From Gracilibacillus lacisalsi DSM 19029 (lineage in GTDB: Bacteria; Bacillota; Bacilli; Bacillales; Amphibacillaceae): 64,000 nt of DNA. Made by a program: the position numbers and the translations under genes. The notes beneath the pieces were generated by a model that was not told the DNA's origin, made no database searches, and saw only the letters and a list, made by a program, of their open reading frames with translations. The stretch spans positions 1 to 64,000 of the forward strand of contig NZ_KB898668.1 in assembly GCF_000377765.1 (NCBI RefSeq), in the 5' to 3' direction. Positions 46,319 through 55,181 of this stretch are shown piece after piece (positions within the stretch are counted from its first letter, which is position 1; the number at the start of each line of letters is the position of its first letter).

Positions 46319-47686
46319 CTATAAAGATTGAATCGTTATTTCTTTTTCTTCTAAGTAAGCTTGAAAATATTGATGCTCTTGATATAAAACCCGTTTATAT
46401 TTACCAAACATTAATTCAACATTCTCATACGCTTTTCCTTTAACCATTAATTTCATACCAGCATAATTACCGATTTCAAATTCTAATTCATTTAATTCGT
46501 CCTCAATTAACTGTAACTTTTCATTAGTTTTATCAAGCATATTACGCTGTTTTAATAACATAATTCTTTCTTTTGTTGGTAGTTCCCCTACAGCATCTTT
46601 TTTCTGCTTCAATTGGTCACCTAAGATTCGTAATTTCTGTTGGTTCTCTTTTAATTCTTTTCGATTTTGTTTTAAACCGCTTACACGATCTAAGATTTTT
46701 TTACTGATTCCAAACGCTAATTCCGTTTTTGAATTTGCCAAATTCCCTAAATTCTTTACTTCCATGATTTTTCCAGCTGAACAACTACCTCCAATGATAC
46801 TTCCGTTCGTACAGAAAAGATTATGTTGCGCAACACAGTTGGAATGCATGATCGACTTCTTCACCTTCAGATCTCTACCTGCCGTTACTTCAGCTTGATT
46901 AATATAACCTACTTCTATATCCGCATCAGCCGTTACAATGGCTTTCTCCATACCTGCAATACCTTCTCTTATTAAGACATTACCACCTGCATGAATATAG
47001 GATGCTTCTACAATTCCATATACCGTTACATCACCATTTGCTGTTACACTATAACCAGTGGGAACATTACCTTTAATCATTACGGAACCATTAAATTGTA
47101 TATTACCTGTTTCAAGGGATAAGTCACCATTTACTTCATAAAGTGGATACACATTTATAACTTGATCACCAACAGATAATTGCCCATCTGAAGTGGCAAT
47201 AAATGTATAAGTTGATTCATCAAAAGAAACATTTTCTCCTGATCTACACTTATAAGGCTTGCCTTTCCTTTGTTTAACTGGGTTATGAAAGATATCCATC
47301 CCTTGTTCACCATCGGTCGGTGGTATTAATTGTGCCAAAATGTCATTTGTCTCAACCATTGGGATTCTAGTAATGTCTCTAAAATTCGTTTTTTCTTCTT
47401 CGGCTAAAGAACTGTCTGTTGATTGCTTTACGATTAATTTACCATCTGTACCGTTTTCCGGCTTTTTCCCTTCTGCGATGATAAATTCCTCATCGGCTAT
47501 TAGTTTTTGTTTCCAATCTATCTCAGCTAGATTCATAACTCCGAATTCAATGTTATAACTTTTGAGTAACTCTTGAATATCTTCCTCTGTTATGTCTTCG
47601 ATTGCATCTGGATCTTTCACATACAGCGTAGCCACTAATCGATTTTTCGAGATATTAATATCTATTTTTTCTTTTATTTCATTCAT
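46319..47686 (-). CDS. fapA: FapA-type (DUF342) polymer-forming-like protein
   Basis: The 455-aa protein has an N-terminal alpha/beta domain, a central right-handed beta-helix region with repeated short GxV-type turns (GNVPTGYSVTANGDVTVYGIVEAS, GGNVLIREGIAGMEKAIVTADADIEVGYINQAEVTAG; about 200-300) and a C-terminal coiled coil (about 330-410). This is the architecture of FapA/DUF342 proteins, here named fapA after that family. The molecular role is unclear; homologues near sigD occur in several Bacillaceae. The ATG after GGCGGGG was preferred over a TTG two codons upstream. Confidence 0.75.
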   Translation of the reverse strand: MNEIKEKIDINISKNRLVATLYVKDPDAIEDITEEDIQELLKSYNIEFGVMNLAEIDWKQKLIADEEFIIAEGKKPENGTDGKLIVKQSTDSSLAEEEKTNFRDITRIPMVETNDILAQLIPPTDGEQGMDIFHNPVKQRKGKPYKCRSGENVSFDESTYTFIATSDGQLSVGDQVINVYPLYEVNGDLSLETGNIQFNGSVMIKGNVPTGYSVTANGDVTVYGIVEASYIHAGGNVLIREGIAGMEKAIVTADADIEVGYINQAEVTAGRDLKVKKSIMHSNCVAQHNLFCTNGSIIGGSCSAGKIMEVKNLGNLANSKTELAFGISKKILDRVSGLKQNRKELKENQQKLRILGDQLKQKKDAVGELPTKERIMLLKQRNMLDKTNEKLQLIEDELNELEFEIGNYAGMKLMVKGKAYENVELMFGKYKRVLYQEHQYFQAYLEEKEITIQSL

Positions 47687-47707
47687 GATCAAGCCCCGCC
47701 TATACTC

Positions 47708-48472
47708 TTATATTTTTTTATATAAATGACGAACTTTTACTATCGCTTGTTTATGAATTTGTGAGATCCTTGATGTTGTTAAGCCTAATACTTTACCGAT
47801 TTCGGTAAATGTTAATTCCTTATCATAAAATAAACTTAATACCATTTGCTCATTTTCGTTTAATTGTTGGATACACTTCGATAATTCTAGATAGTTTTCC
47901 TTTTGTACCATATTATCTTCAGGTAACGGCTCTCGATCATCTGGAATAAGATAACCAATTCCTTCTTTTGTATCTTCGGAGTTATTTTTACTTTTCTCCT
48001 CCATTGATAACAAGTTAGCAAAAAAACTATCCTTCAATGAATCCTCTACTTCTTCCACAGTTAAACCTAGATAGTCAGCAACCTCTTCTGTCGTTACTTC
48101 TCGTTGAAGTGATTGTTCTAATGATTCCATTGCATGGTCAATTTTTTTCACCTTATCTCTTGTCGTTCGAGGAAGCCAATCTTCTTTTCTTAATCCGTCA
48201 ATGATGGCTCCCTTGATCCGAAAAGAAGCATAGGTATCAAATTTTAAATCACGACTATTATCAAATTTTAATATCGCATCAAACAATCCAAATAACCCTA
48301 AACTTTTGATATCATCTTTGTTAACACTTTTAGGCAGATTAACAGCGATTCGTTGGACATGGTAATGTACCAGATACATATAGTTTTCTATTAATTCATT
48401 CGTATTATCTTCACTTTTGTTGCTTAACCATTTATTCCACAAACTTTTTTCCATAGACGTATCTTTGACCAT
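47708..48472 (-). CDS. sigD: RNA polymerase sigma factor SigD (sigma-28, motility)
   Basis: The 254-aa sigma factor directs late flagellar, chemotaxis and autolysin genes. Region 2 (about 25-90: YMYLVHYHVQRIAVNLPKSV, FDTYASFRIKGAIIDGLR), region 3 and region 4 (LNENEQMVLSLFYDKELTFTEIGKVLGL) follow the FliA/WhiG pattern. GAGGTGATTCG precedes the ATG. It lies just after cheD near the end of the operon, where in B. subtilis distance from the promoter sets its expression level. Confidence 0.97.
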   Translation of the reverse strand: MVKDTSMEKSLWNKWLSNKSEDNTNELIENYMYLVHYHVQRIAVNLPKSVNKDDIKSLGLFGLFDAILKFDNSRDLKFDTYASFRIKGAIIDGLRKEDWLPRTTRDKVKKIDHAMESLEQSLQREVTTEEVADYLGLTVEEVEDSLKDSFFANLLSMEEKSKNNSEDTKEGIGYLIPDDREPLPEDNMVQKENYLELSKCIQQLNENEQMVLSLFYDKELTFTEIGKVLGLTTSRISQIHKQAIVKVRHLYKKI

Positions 48473-48506
48473 CGAATCACCTCATTTCAAAAATAATGAA
48501 TCCTAA

Positions 48507-48998
48507 TTAAATTTGCATAATTCCACTATTTACTGTTCTTACTTCGAGCATGCCTGTTTCGATATCGAATTCGATTGTTCTCCCTTTATTGCCACCTACA
48601 TCCTGCGCTACTACCGGAATTTTATGTTCCCTTAATTTAGCAAGCACCGCTTCGACATTGCGTTCACCAATTTTTAACATATTGTTATCTGACTGAAAAG
48701 AAAACATATGTGCTCCACCTGCTATTTTCGCTTTCAACTTAGATTTACTAACACCTTCCGTTAAGAGTTGCTCCAATAATAAATCAATCGATGTATCTGC
48801 ATACTTCATTTCGTTTACTAAACTTTTTTTCGATGCAGTTGAATCTGGTAACATGACATGTGCAAGTCCTGCTATCTTCTGTTCATAGATGACAACTCCT
48901 ACGCAAGATCCTAGTCCAGATGTTTTTAAGGTATTTGGTATTTGTGTTACTTTTAAATCTGCTATACCAACTTTTACAACAGTAGTTATGATTGTCAT
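48507..48998 (-). CDS. cheD: Chemoreceptor glutamine deamidase CheD
   Basis: The 163-aa enzyme deamidates receptor glutamines and binds CheC. The catalytic Cys32 (LGSCVGV) and His47 (AGLAHVMLP) are present. The ATG overlaps the cheC stop by four bases, tying the expression of the two partners. Its presence with CheC and FliY marks a B. subtilis-type adaptation system. Confidence 0.96.
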   Translation of the reverse strand: MTIITTVVKVGIADLKVTQIPNTLKTSGLGSCVGVVIYEQKIAGLAHVMLPDSTASKKSLVNEMKYADTSIDLLLEQLLTEGVSKSKLKAKIAGGAHMFSFQSDNNMLKIGERNVEAVLAKLREHKIPVVAQDVGGNKGRTIEFDIETGMLEVRTVNSGIMQI

Positions 48999-49621
48999 TC
49001 CTCTTCGACCCCTAGTGCTTTGAAAATTTCATCAAAAGAGTCAGGGTCTGGTAATAAAAAGAAATGGCCTTTCACCGACTCGTTTGACTGTTCTTCTTCC
49101 TCAATCATCGTATCTATGATAATGGCATAATCACTTTCCTGCGAAATCTCAAGAAGCCCTTGCATCAATATAGCGGCTGCCATATCAATCGTTAGATTAG
49201 GAACAGTTGGTTGCATATTAATAGATGTAAAATCAGATAAAGCAGATAAGTAAGATCCTGAAAGAATATTGCCAATTTCAGAAATAGCTGAAATAGCGAG
49301 ATCATTTTCTTCGATATTATCTCCTGATGTACCTGTCAATTGTTCCACTAATGAACTTGATTCTTCTGGTGATAGTACAAAAAACATACTCCCAGGTGCT
49401 TCACCTTGTATTCTTAAAAATACACTTACAATGACTTGTTCTGGCCCACCTACATAATCCATTAATTCATTAAAATCAACAATCCTAATAGATGGAATAG
49501 ACATTTCTATCTTTTTTCCTAATAAGCTTGAGAGTGCTGTAGCAGCGTTCCCAGCACCAATATTACCAACTTCCTTTAATACGTCTAAATGATGTTGCGA
49601 TAAGTTTTCCATCTGGACCAT
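48995..49621 (-). CDS. cheC: CheY-P phosphatase CheC
   Basis: The 208-aa protein dephosphorylates CheY-P and binds CheD. Both active-site helices are present: VLKEVGNIGAGNAATALS (Glu17, Asn20) and ISAISEIGNILSGSYLSAL. A hydrophobic core like FliY's N-terminal domain is evident. It begins four bases after cheW and overlaps cheD. Confidence 0.95.
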   Translation of the reverse strand: MVQMENLSQHHLDVLKEVGNIGAGNAATALSSLLGKKIEMSIPSIRIVDFNELMDYVGGPEQVIVSVFLRIQGEAPGSMFFVLSPEESSSLVEQLTGTSGDNIEENDLAISAISEIGNILSGSYLSALSDFTSINMQPTVPNLTIDMAAAILMQGLLEISQESDYAIIIDTMIEEEEQSNESVKGHFFLLPDPDSFDEIFKALGVEEE

Positions 49622-49625
49622 TTAT

Positions 49626-50096
49626 CTAACCTTCTTGTCCTAAAAATGCTGCCTGATAGGATTCTTGGGATAATACTTTTTGCAATTCTAAAAGCATAAT
49701 CAACCTTTTGTCGACTTTTGCTACTCCACCTATATAATCTGAGTCAACTGTTCCAATAACCTGTGGAGCAGGCTCAATAGCATCTTCTGGAATATATAAA
49801 ACGTCATAGGCAGCATCTACAATAAAACCAACATCATAGTTCTCCATATGAATAATGATGATTCTTGTACTTTCTGTATGCTCTGCCTTTTCCATTCCGA
49901 AGCGCTCGCGTAAGTCGATAATTGGTGTAACTACACCACGAAGATTAATAACACCTTTTACGAAATTAGCTGTCTTTGGTACTCTCGTAATATGTTGCAT
50001 CCGCTCGATAGCTCCGACGACTTCTACAGGAATCGCATATTCTTCTTTGTCCAATTCGATAATAATCGATTGATGATTGCTAGTTGTTTCTTCCAT
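49626..50096 (-). CDS. cheW: Chemotaxis coupling protein CheW
   Basis: The 156-aa adaptor links receptors to CheA. It has the double beta-barrel pattern YAIPVEVVGAIERMQHITRVP, FVKGVINLRGVVTPIIDLRERFG and IIIIHMENYDVGFIVD. It follows cheA by 10 bases. Confidence 0.96.
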   Translation of the reverse strand: MEETTSNHQSIIIELDKEEYAIPVEVVGAIERMQHITRVPKTANFVKGVINLRGVVTPIIDLRERFGMEKAEHTESTRIIIIHMENYDVGFIVDAAYDVLYIPEDAIEPAPQVIGTVDSDYIGGVAKVDKRLIMLLELQKVLSQESYQAAFLGQEG

Positions 50097-50106
50097 GCTA
50101 CCCCTC

Positions 50107-52152
50107 CTAGTTTATTAATGTGTTCGTATCAACAATTAACGCTACTTGTCCATCACCTAAAATAGTGGCACCTGATATTGCAAATACATCTCCTAAATAA
50201 TCGCCTAATGATTTTAAAACAACTTCCTGTTGACCAATGAATGTATCCACAACTAATCCTGCCATCTTGTCCCCTTTGCGAATAATAACAACGGAATATA
50301 GTTCATCGTCTTCTTCTTCAGTTGGTACTTCAAATACATTCTTTAAATCTATTAATGGTACTACTTTTCCTCGGAAATCTATTACTTCTTTGTTGTGAGC
50401 ATTTAGAATTTCTGATTTGCTTATAATTGCTGTTTCAATAATAGATGATAACGGAATCGCGTATTTTTCTTTCTCTACTTCTACTAAAAGAACAGATATA
50501 ATCGACAGCGTTAATGGTAATTGAATAGAGAATAGCGAACCTTTTCCTTCTTCTGATTCGATCGTAATCGTTCCACCAAGTGACTCGATAGTATTTTTTA
50601 CTACATCTAAACCTACTCCACGACCTGAAACATCACTAATCTTATCAGCCGTAGAGAACCCGCTTGACATGATCAACTGATATACTTCTTTATCTGTTAA
50701 CTGCTTAGCTTCTTCTTCTGTAATAACGTGATTAGAAACTGCTTTGTTTACCACTTTTTCTCTGTTTATTCCTGCTCCATCATCAGAAATTTCAATAAAG
50801 ACGTGATTTCCGCTATGATACGCTTCTAATAATAAATGTCCTTCTTCATTCTTTCCTGCTTCCTGTCGTTTCTCAGGCGTTTCAATCCCGTGATCTAATG
50901 CATTTCGAATTAAGTGTACTAATGGATCACCAATTTCATCGATAACAGTTCGGTCTAATTCCGTTTCTGCACCAACAATTTCAAGGTTGATCTTTTTGCC
51001 TAAATCTTTTGAAAGCTGACGCACCATTCTTGGAAAACGATTAAAGACTTGTTCAATTGGAACCATACGCATATTTAATATAATATTTTGTAAATCACCC
51101 GAAATTCTCGACATGCGCTCTACAGTCTCTTGTAATTCTGCATGTTTTAGATTTGCTGAAATCTGCTCTAAACGGCCTCTGTCGATGACTAATTCCTCAA
51201 ACAAATTCATTAAACCATCAAGACGGTCGATATTGACCCGAATCGTCTTACTTGCAACACCTTTGGCAGCCTTTTTCTTGCTTTCATCTGTGGTTTTATT
51301 ATTAGATGATTCCTTACCTTCATTTGATTGTTTTTCAACATTTTCTTTCTCTTCATTATGTTCTTGTGCGCTCGCAACTTGTTCGAACGTTGATACAATA
51401 ACTTCCTCTATCTCAGACACTTTTAGAATTTTTTGCTTTACATCTTCAGCGCTATCCTTCGTTACTAGTAGCACATGAAACTGCAGGTCAAAATTTTCTT
51501 CTTCTAATTCTTGAACTGTTGGATCGGCCTTAATTACTTCACCAATTTGTTCTAAGACTTCAAACACCATATATACACGAGCAGCTTTTAATAGACAATT
51601 GTCATTTAATTTCACCGTTACTTCTAGGTTCTCGAAACCATTTTCTTTTGATTGATCTAATATTGCTAATTCAAATTGATCTAGTCGGTCAAAATGTGCT
51701 TGATCACTTGTCGCTGTATTTGTTGTATTGATACTTGTGTTCGTAGTCGATTCATTTACCTTTTCAAAACCTTGATTACTTTCGATCGCTTGTAAGGTAT
51801 TCACAAGTTCTTGTACATCTGAGGAACCATCGCCGCCTTCAGCAATATCTAATACCATTCCCTCCAGTTGGTCGACCGCTTGAAAAATTACATCAATGAT
51901 CTCAGAAGTTATTTTCACTTGATCATTTCGTACTGCGTCTAGGACATTTTCCATCTTATGAGTTAAATCAGCTAGGTCTTGGAAACCCATTGTCGCTGCC
52001 ATACCTTTTAATGTGTGTGCAGATCGGAAGATTTCGCCTACTGTATCCATGTTTTCCGGTTCGTTTTCTAAAATTAATAGTTGATCGTTTAAAGATTGAA
52101 TATGTTCTTTACTTTCTTCAATAAATACTTCAAGATACTCGTTATTTTCCAT
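50107..52152 (-). CDS. cheA: Chemotaxis histidine kinase CheA
   Basis: The 681-aa kinase has an HPt domain with phosphoacceptor His46 (FRSAHTLKGMAATMG), a CheY/CheB-binding P2 domain (about 150-260), a Lys/Glu-rich linker, a dimerisation helix pair (TIRVNIDRLDGLMNLFEELVI), an ATPase domain (HLIRNALDHGIE; SGFSTADKISDVSGRGVGLDVV) and a C-terminal CheW-like domain. It phosphorylates CheY and CheB in response to receptor state. In the operon it lies between cheB and cheW. Confidence 0.97.
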   Translation of the reverse strand: MENNEYLEVFIEESKEHIQSLNDQLLILENEPENMDTVGEIFRSAHTLKGMAATMGFQDLADLTHKMENVLDAVRNDQVKITSEIIDVIFQAVDQLEGMVLDIAEGGDGSSDVQELVNTLQAIESNQGFEKVNESTTNTSINTTNTATSDQAHFDRLDQFELAILDQSKENGFENLEVTVKLNDNCLLKAARVYMVFEVLEQIGEVIKADPTVQELEEENFDLQFHVLLVTKDSAEDVKQKILKVSEIEEVIVSTFEQVASAQEHNEEKENVEKQSNEGKESSNNKTTDESKKKAAKGVASKTIRVNIDRLDGLMNLFEELVIDRGRLEQISANLKHAELQETVERMSRISGDLQNIILNMRMVPIEQVFNRFPRMVRQLSKDLGKKINLEIVGAETELDRTVIDEIGDPLVHLIRNALDHGIETPEKRQEAGKNEEGHLLLEAYHSGNHVFIEISDDGAGINREKVVNKAVSNHVITEEEAKQLTDKEVYQLIMSSGFSTADKISDVSGRGVGLDVVKNTIESLGGTITIESEEGKGSLFSIQLPLTLSIISVLLVEVEKEKYAIPLSSIIETAIISKSEILNAHNKEVIDFRGKVVPLIDLKNVFEVPTEEEDDELYSVVIIRKGDKMAGLVVDTFIGQQEVVLKSLGDYLGDVFAISGATILGDGQVALIVDTNTLIN

Positions 52153-52159
52153 CGGTATT

Positions 52160-53209
52160 TCACCTCTTCGTTTGGATTTTTTGCACTAACGCATCACTAA
52201 TATTGTCCAAGTCTTCTACATAATCTACTAAACTAGTTTTTACTGCTGCTTGAGGCATACCATAAACTACACAGGTTTCTTCCGACTGAGATATAGCAAT
52301 GGTTTTAGGATGTCTTTGTTTGAGGTGTAACAGACCATTTGATCCATCACTCCCCATACCTGTCAGTATGACTGCAAGAGGGTGACACTCTTTTACATTG
52401 GCAATCGATTCAAACAGTACATCAACTGATGGCTGGTGTCCATTAATCGGCTGTTCTGTTTTAACTTCTGCATATAATCTGCTGTCGCGTTCTTTTACTT
52501 TAAATTGCTTACCCCCAGGCGCTAGGTATACATTGCCATTCTCTATTAAATCTCCATCTTCTACCTCTTTAACCGTGATATTGGATAATTTATCAAGACG
52601 CTCAGCCAATGATTTGGTAAATCCTTTTGGCATATGCTGCACAATAACAACCGGTGATGGAAAACCAGCTGGCAACTTAGTGATGACTTGTTGTAATGCT
52701 CGTGGTCCTCCTGTGGAAGAACCTATCGCGACAATTGGACGGTTACTTGAAATAGGTTTATAGCTTTTCCTTTTAATAGAAGATGACGAATTGATCGATA
52801 ACTTGTAATTAGCACGTGATGCATGCTCTACTTTTTGAACTATCTCTGATTCAACGTCTCTAATATTTAAAGATATAGATCCTGAAGGTTTTGCGATAAA
52901 GTCAACAGCACCGTAAGACATTGCCTCTATCGTTTTATCTGCTCCAGATTTCGTTAAACTAGAAAGCATAACAACAGGTGTTGGCCTCTTTTTCATGATT
53001 TCTTTTAACGTTGATATACCATCCATAAGCGGCATTTCTACGTCTAATGTAATAACATCAGGCTTTAATTCCAACACTTTCCGCAACGCATCTTCACCAT
53101 TTCTTGCCGTACCAATCACTTCTAAATAAGCAGATGAATGAACAATATCTGAAATCATTTTTCGCATAAATGCTGAGTCATCAACGACTAATACAAGTTT
53201 TTTATTCAT
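52160..53209 (-). CDS. cheB: Protein-glutamate methylesterase CheB
   Basis: The 349-aa enzyme demethylates receptors. The N-terminal receiver domain has Asp10, Asp11 and phosphoacceptor Asp56 (VITLDVEMPLMDG). The C-terminal esterase has the nucleophile serine in IGSSTGGPRA (about 163-170), His in VQHMPKGFT and Asp in LTGMGSDGSNG. Begins seven bases after the flhG stop. Confidence 0.97.
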   Translation of the reverse strand: MNKKLVLVVDDSAFMRKMISDIVHSSAYLEVIGTARNGEDALRKVLELKPDVITLDVEMPLMDGISTLKEIMKKRPTPVVMLSSLTKSGADKTIEAMSYGAVDFIAKPSGSISLNIRDVESEIVQKVEHASRANYKLSINSSSSIKRKSYKPISSNRPIVAIGSSTGGPRALQQVITKLPAGFPSPVVIVQHMPKGFTKSLAERLDKLSNITVKEVEDGDLIENGNVYLAPGGKQFKVKERDSRLYAEVKTEQPINGHQPSVDVLFESIANVKECHPLAVILTGMGSDGSNGLLHLKQRHPKTIAISQSEETCVVYGMPQAAVKTSLVDYVEDLDNISDALVQKIQTKR

Positions 53210-53215
53210 AGATTT

Positions 53216-54070
53216 CTACCTTTCTGTAATTAATCTTCTGAGTTTGTTGAGAAATCCTGAGTCATCTGATTTTGTTGATGGTTCCCCTAGGTACTGATTA
53301 GCAACATGTTCGATTGCCACTGATGCTTTTGATTTAGTGTTATGTATAAGAAAAGGTTGCTGTGCTAATACAGCATCTGTAACAGCTGAATCATCAGGTA
53401 TTGTTCCAAGCGGGATAACATCATGATGTAAAAATCGTTTCACAGCACTATTCATCCGATTCATGATATCGACACCCTGCTTTTTATTTTTCACTCGATT
53501 AATAATTAAATGAAACTTTATTGGTTGTTGCAATAACACATGCTTGATCATGGAATATGCATCCGTCATCGAAGTTGGTTCTGGAGTTGTTACAAGAATA
53601 CATTCATCAACTGCTAAAATATAATGGATCGTTTCTCGTGTAACACCTGCCCCCATATCAAAAATGATGTAGTCATATTCTCTCATCAGTAGTTCTAATT
53701 GCCCAAGGAAGTGATGCAATCTTTCCTCATCAAGATAGAAAATATGATCTTGTCCACTACCACCAGCAACATAAGACAGTGAGTTTGGACCTATTTCTAT
53801 AATATCATATATCGACAAATTATTCTCGAATAGATTTATAATAGAATAGTTAGAACTTTTTCCTAATAATATGTCAATATTACCCATACCAACGTCCAGA
53901 TCAAATAATAAAACTTTTTTTCCTTTACTAGCTAAGGATAAAGAAAAGTTTAATGCAATATTAGACTTTCCTACGCCTCCTTTACCACTAACGATAGCTA
54001 TCGTTTTTGCATGATAATGACTGTGAACCCCTATTAATTTTTGTCTAAGCTTTGCTGCTTGATCAGCCAT
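53216..54070 (-). CDS. flhG: Flagellar number/placement ATPase FlhG (MinD-like, YlxH)
   Basis: The 284-aa ParA/MinD family ATPase works with FlhF to set flagellar number and placement. The deviant Walker A KGGVGKS is at residues 30-36. DQAAKLRQ at the N-terminus is the FlhF-activating motif of FlhG proteins, and a short amphipathic C-terminal segment (FLNKLRRLITER) resembles a membrane-targeting sequence. The ATG at 54070 follows TTGGTGATTAAA, one base after the flhF stop; a longer TTG start is less likely. Confidence 0.95.
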   Translation of the reverse strand: MADQAAKLRQKLIGVHSHYHAKTIAIVSGKGGVGKSNIALNFSLSLASKGKKVLLFDLDVGMGNIDILLGKSSNYSIINLFENNLSIYDIIEIGPNSLSYVAGGSGQDHIFYLDEERLHHFLGQLELLMREYDYIIFDMGAGVTRETIHYILAVDECILVTTPEPTSMTDAYSMIKHVLLQQPIKFHLIINRVKNKKQGVDIMNRMNSAVKRFLHHDVIPLGTIPDDSAVTDAVLAQQPFLIHNTKSKASVAIEHVANQYLGEPSTKSDDSGFLNKLRRLITER

Positions 54071-54071
54071 T

Positions 54072-55181
54072 TTAATCACCAACTATTAATTTTGCAATTT
54101 GATCTATAGAACTTTCTTCAATATCATCTGGTACATCCTGACCATTTGTCATATAGGCAATTCCAATTTGATATTTTAAGCATAAATTTAATACAGGACC
54201 ATAAGTAGTTGTTTCATCTTTCTTTGTTAAAATAAGTTGTTTGATTGGAATATTATCAAATTGTTGATATATATCTTCTAGATCTTTTGCCCTAGTAGTT
54301 AAGGAAAGGACTAGATACGTATTGACCTCGTGGTTTAAATCAACTATTTTACCTAATTCTTTTATATATTTTTCATCTCTGAAATTTCTACCAGCTGTGT
54401 CAACGAAAACATAATCATACTCTCGAAACTTTTCTTTCGCTTTTTGATAATCATCCAAATTATATGCGATTTCTATTGGGACATCTAAGATTTTTGAATA
54501 AGTCTTTAGTTGCTCAATCGCAGCAATTCGATACGTATCTGTTGTTATAAATGCTACTTTTTTTTGGCGGTTTAATACACAATGAGCAGCTAGTTTTGCG
54601 ATCGTTGTCGTTTTTCCTACCCCAGTAGGGCCAACCAGATGAATAAACTGTTTATCAAATATTTCCCCACCGAAAGTCCCTTTGTTTGCAATACGGTGCT
54701 TAACTTCAAAAGCAAGCTGATCCCATACTTTAATTTCCGCTATCTCCTCATGATCAAATCTTGCTTGAATAGATTCGATTAATTCATAAGCGATTGTCTC
54801 ATCTACTTCTTGCTTGACTAAATGATCGTAAACCACTTGATAGGGTAGCTTAAAGGCCATATCCTTTGTCGTATTCTTTTGCATCCATTGCTTCATTTCT
54901 CGCAATTCTTTTAAGACCTCTTCTTGATTTGGATTCTTACCTGAAGAATGAGTATCTAATTTAGGTTCTACTAGCTGTTTACTCACGTTATTCCTTCTCT
55001 TTGGCAGTTTTGTTTGATCCATTGCCGCTAAGACTTCAATTTTTCTCTTCTTAAAAAGTCCCAAAAATCCGCCTTCATGTATGACCTTAGAGTTTAAAAT
55101 AACAGCATCTGACCCTAATTCTTTTCTGACGACTTGCATCACTTCTGGCATTGTTGCACCTTTGAATTTTTTTACTTTCAT
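54072..55181 (-). CDS. flhF: SRP-type GTPase FlhF
   Basis: The 369-aa GTPase targets early flagellar assembly. A basic N-terminal segment (MKVKKFKGATMPEVMQVVRKELG) is followed by an NG domain with P-loop GPTGVGKTTTIAKLA at about 178-192 and DTAGR further on. It overlaps the flhA stop by four bases (ATGA) and is followed at once by its regulator flhG. Confidence 0.97.
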   Translation of the reverse strand: MKVKKFKGATMPEVMQVVRKELGSDAVILNSKVIHEGGFLGLFKKRKIEVLAAMDQTKLPKRRNNVSKQLVEPKLDTHSSGKNPNQEEVLKELREMKQWMQKNTTKDMAFKLPYQVVYDHLVKQEVDETIAYELIESIQARFDHEEIAEIKVWDQLAFEVKHRIANKGTFGGEIFDKQFIHLVGPTGVGKTTTIAKLAAHCVLNRQKKVAFITTDTYRIAAIEQLKTYSKILDVPIEIAYNLDDYQKAKEKFREYDYVFVDTAGRNFRDEKYIKELGKIVDLNHEVNTYLVLSLTTRAKDLEDIYQQFDNIPIKQLILTKKDETTTYGPVLNLCLKYQIGIAYMTNGQDVPDDIEESSIDQIAKLIVGD

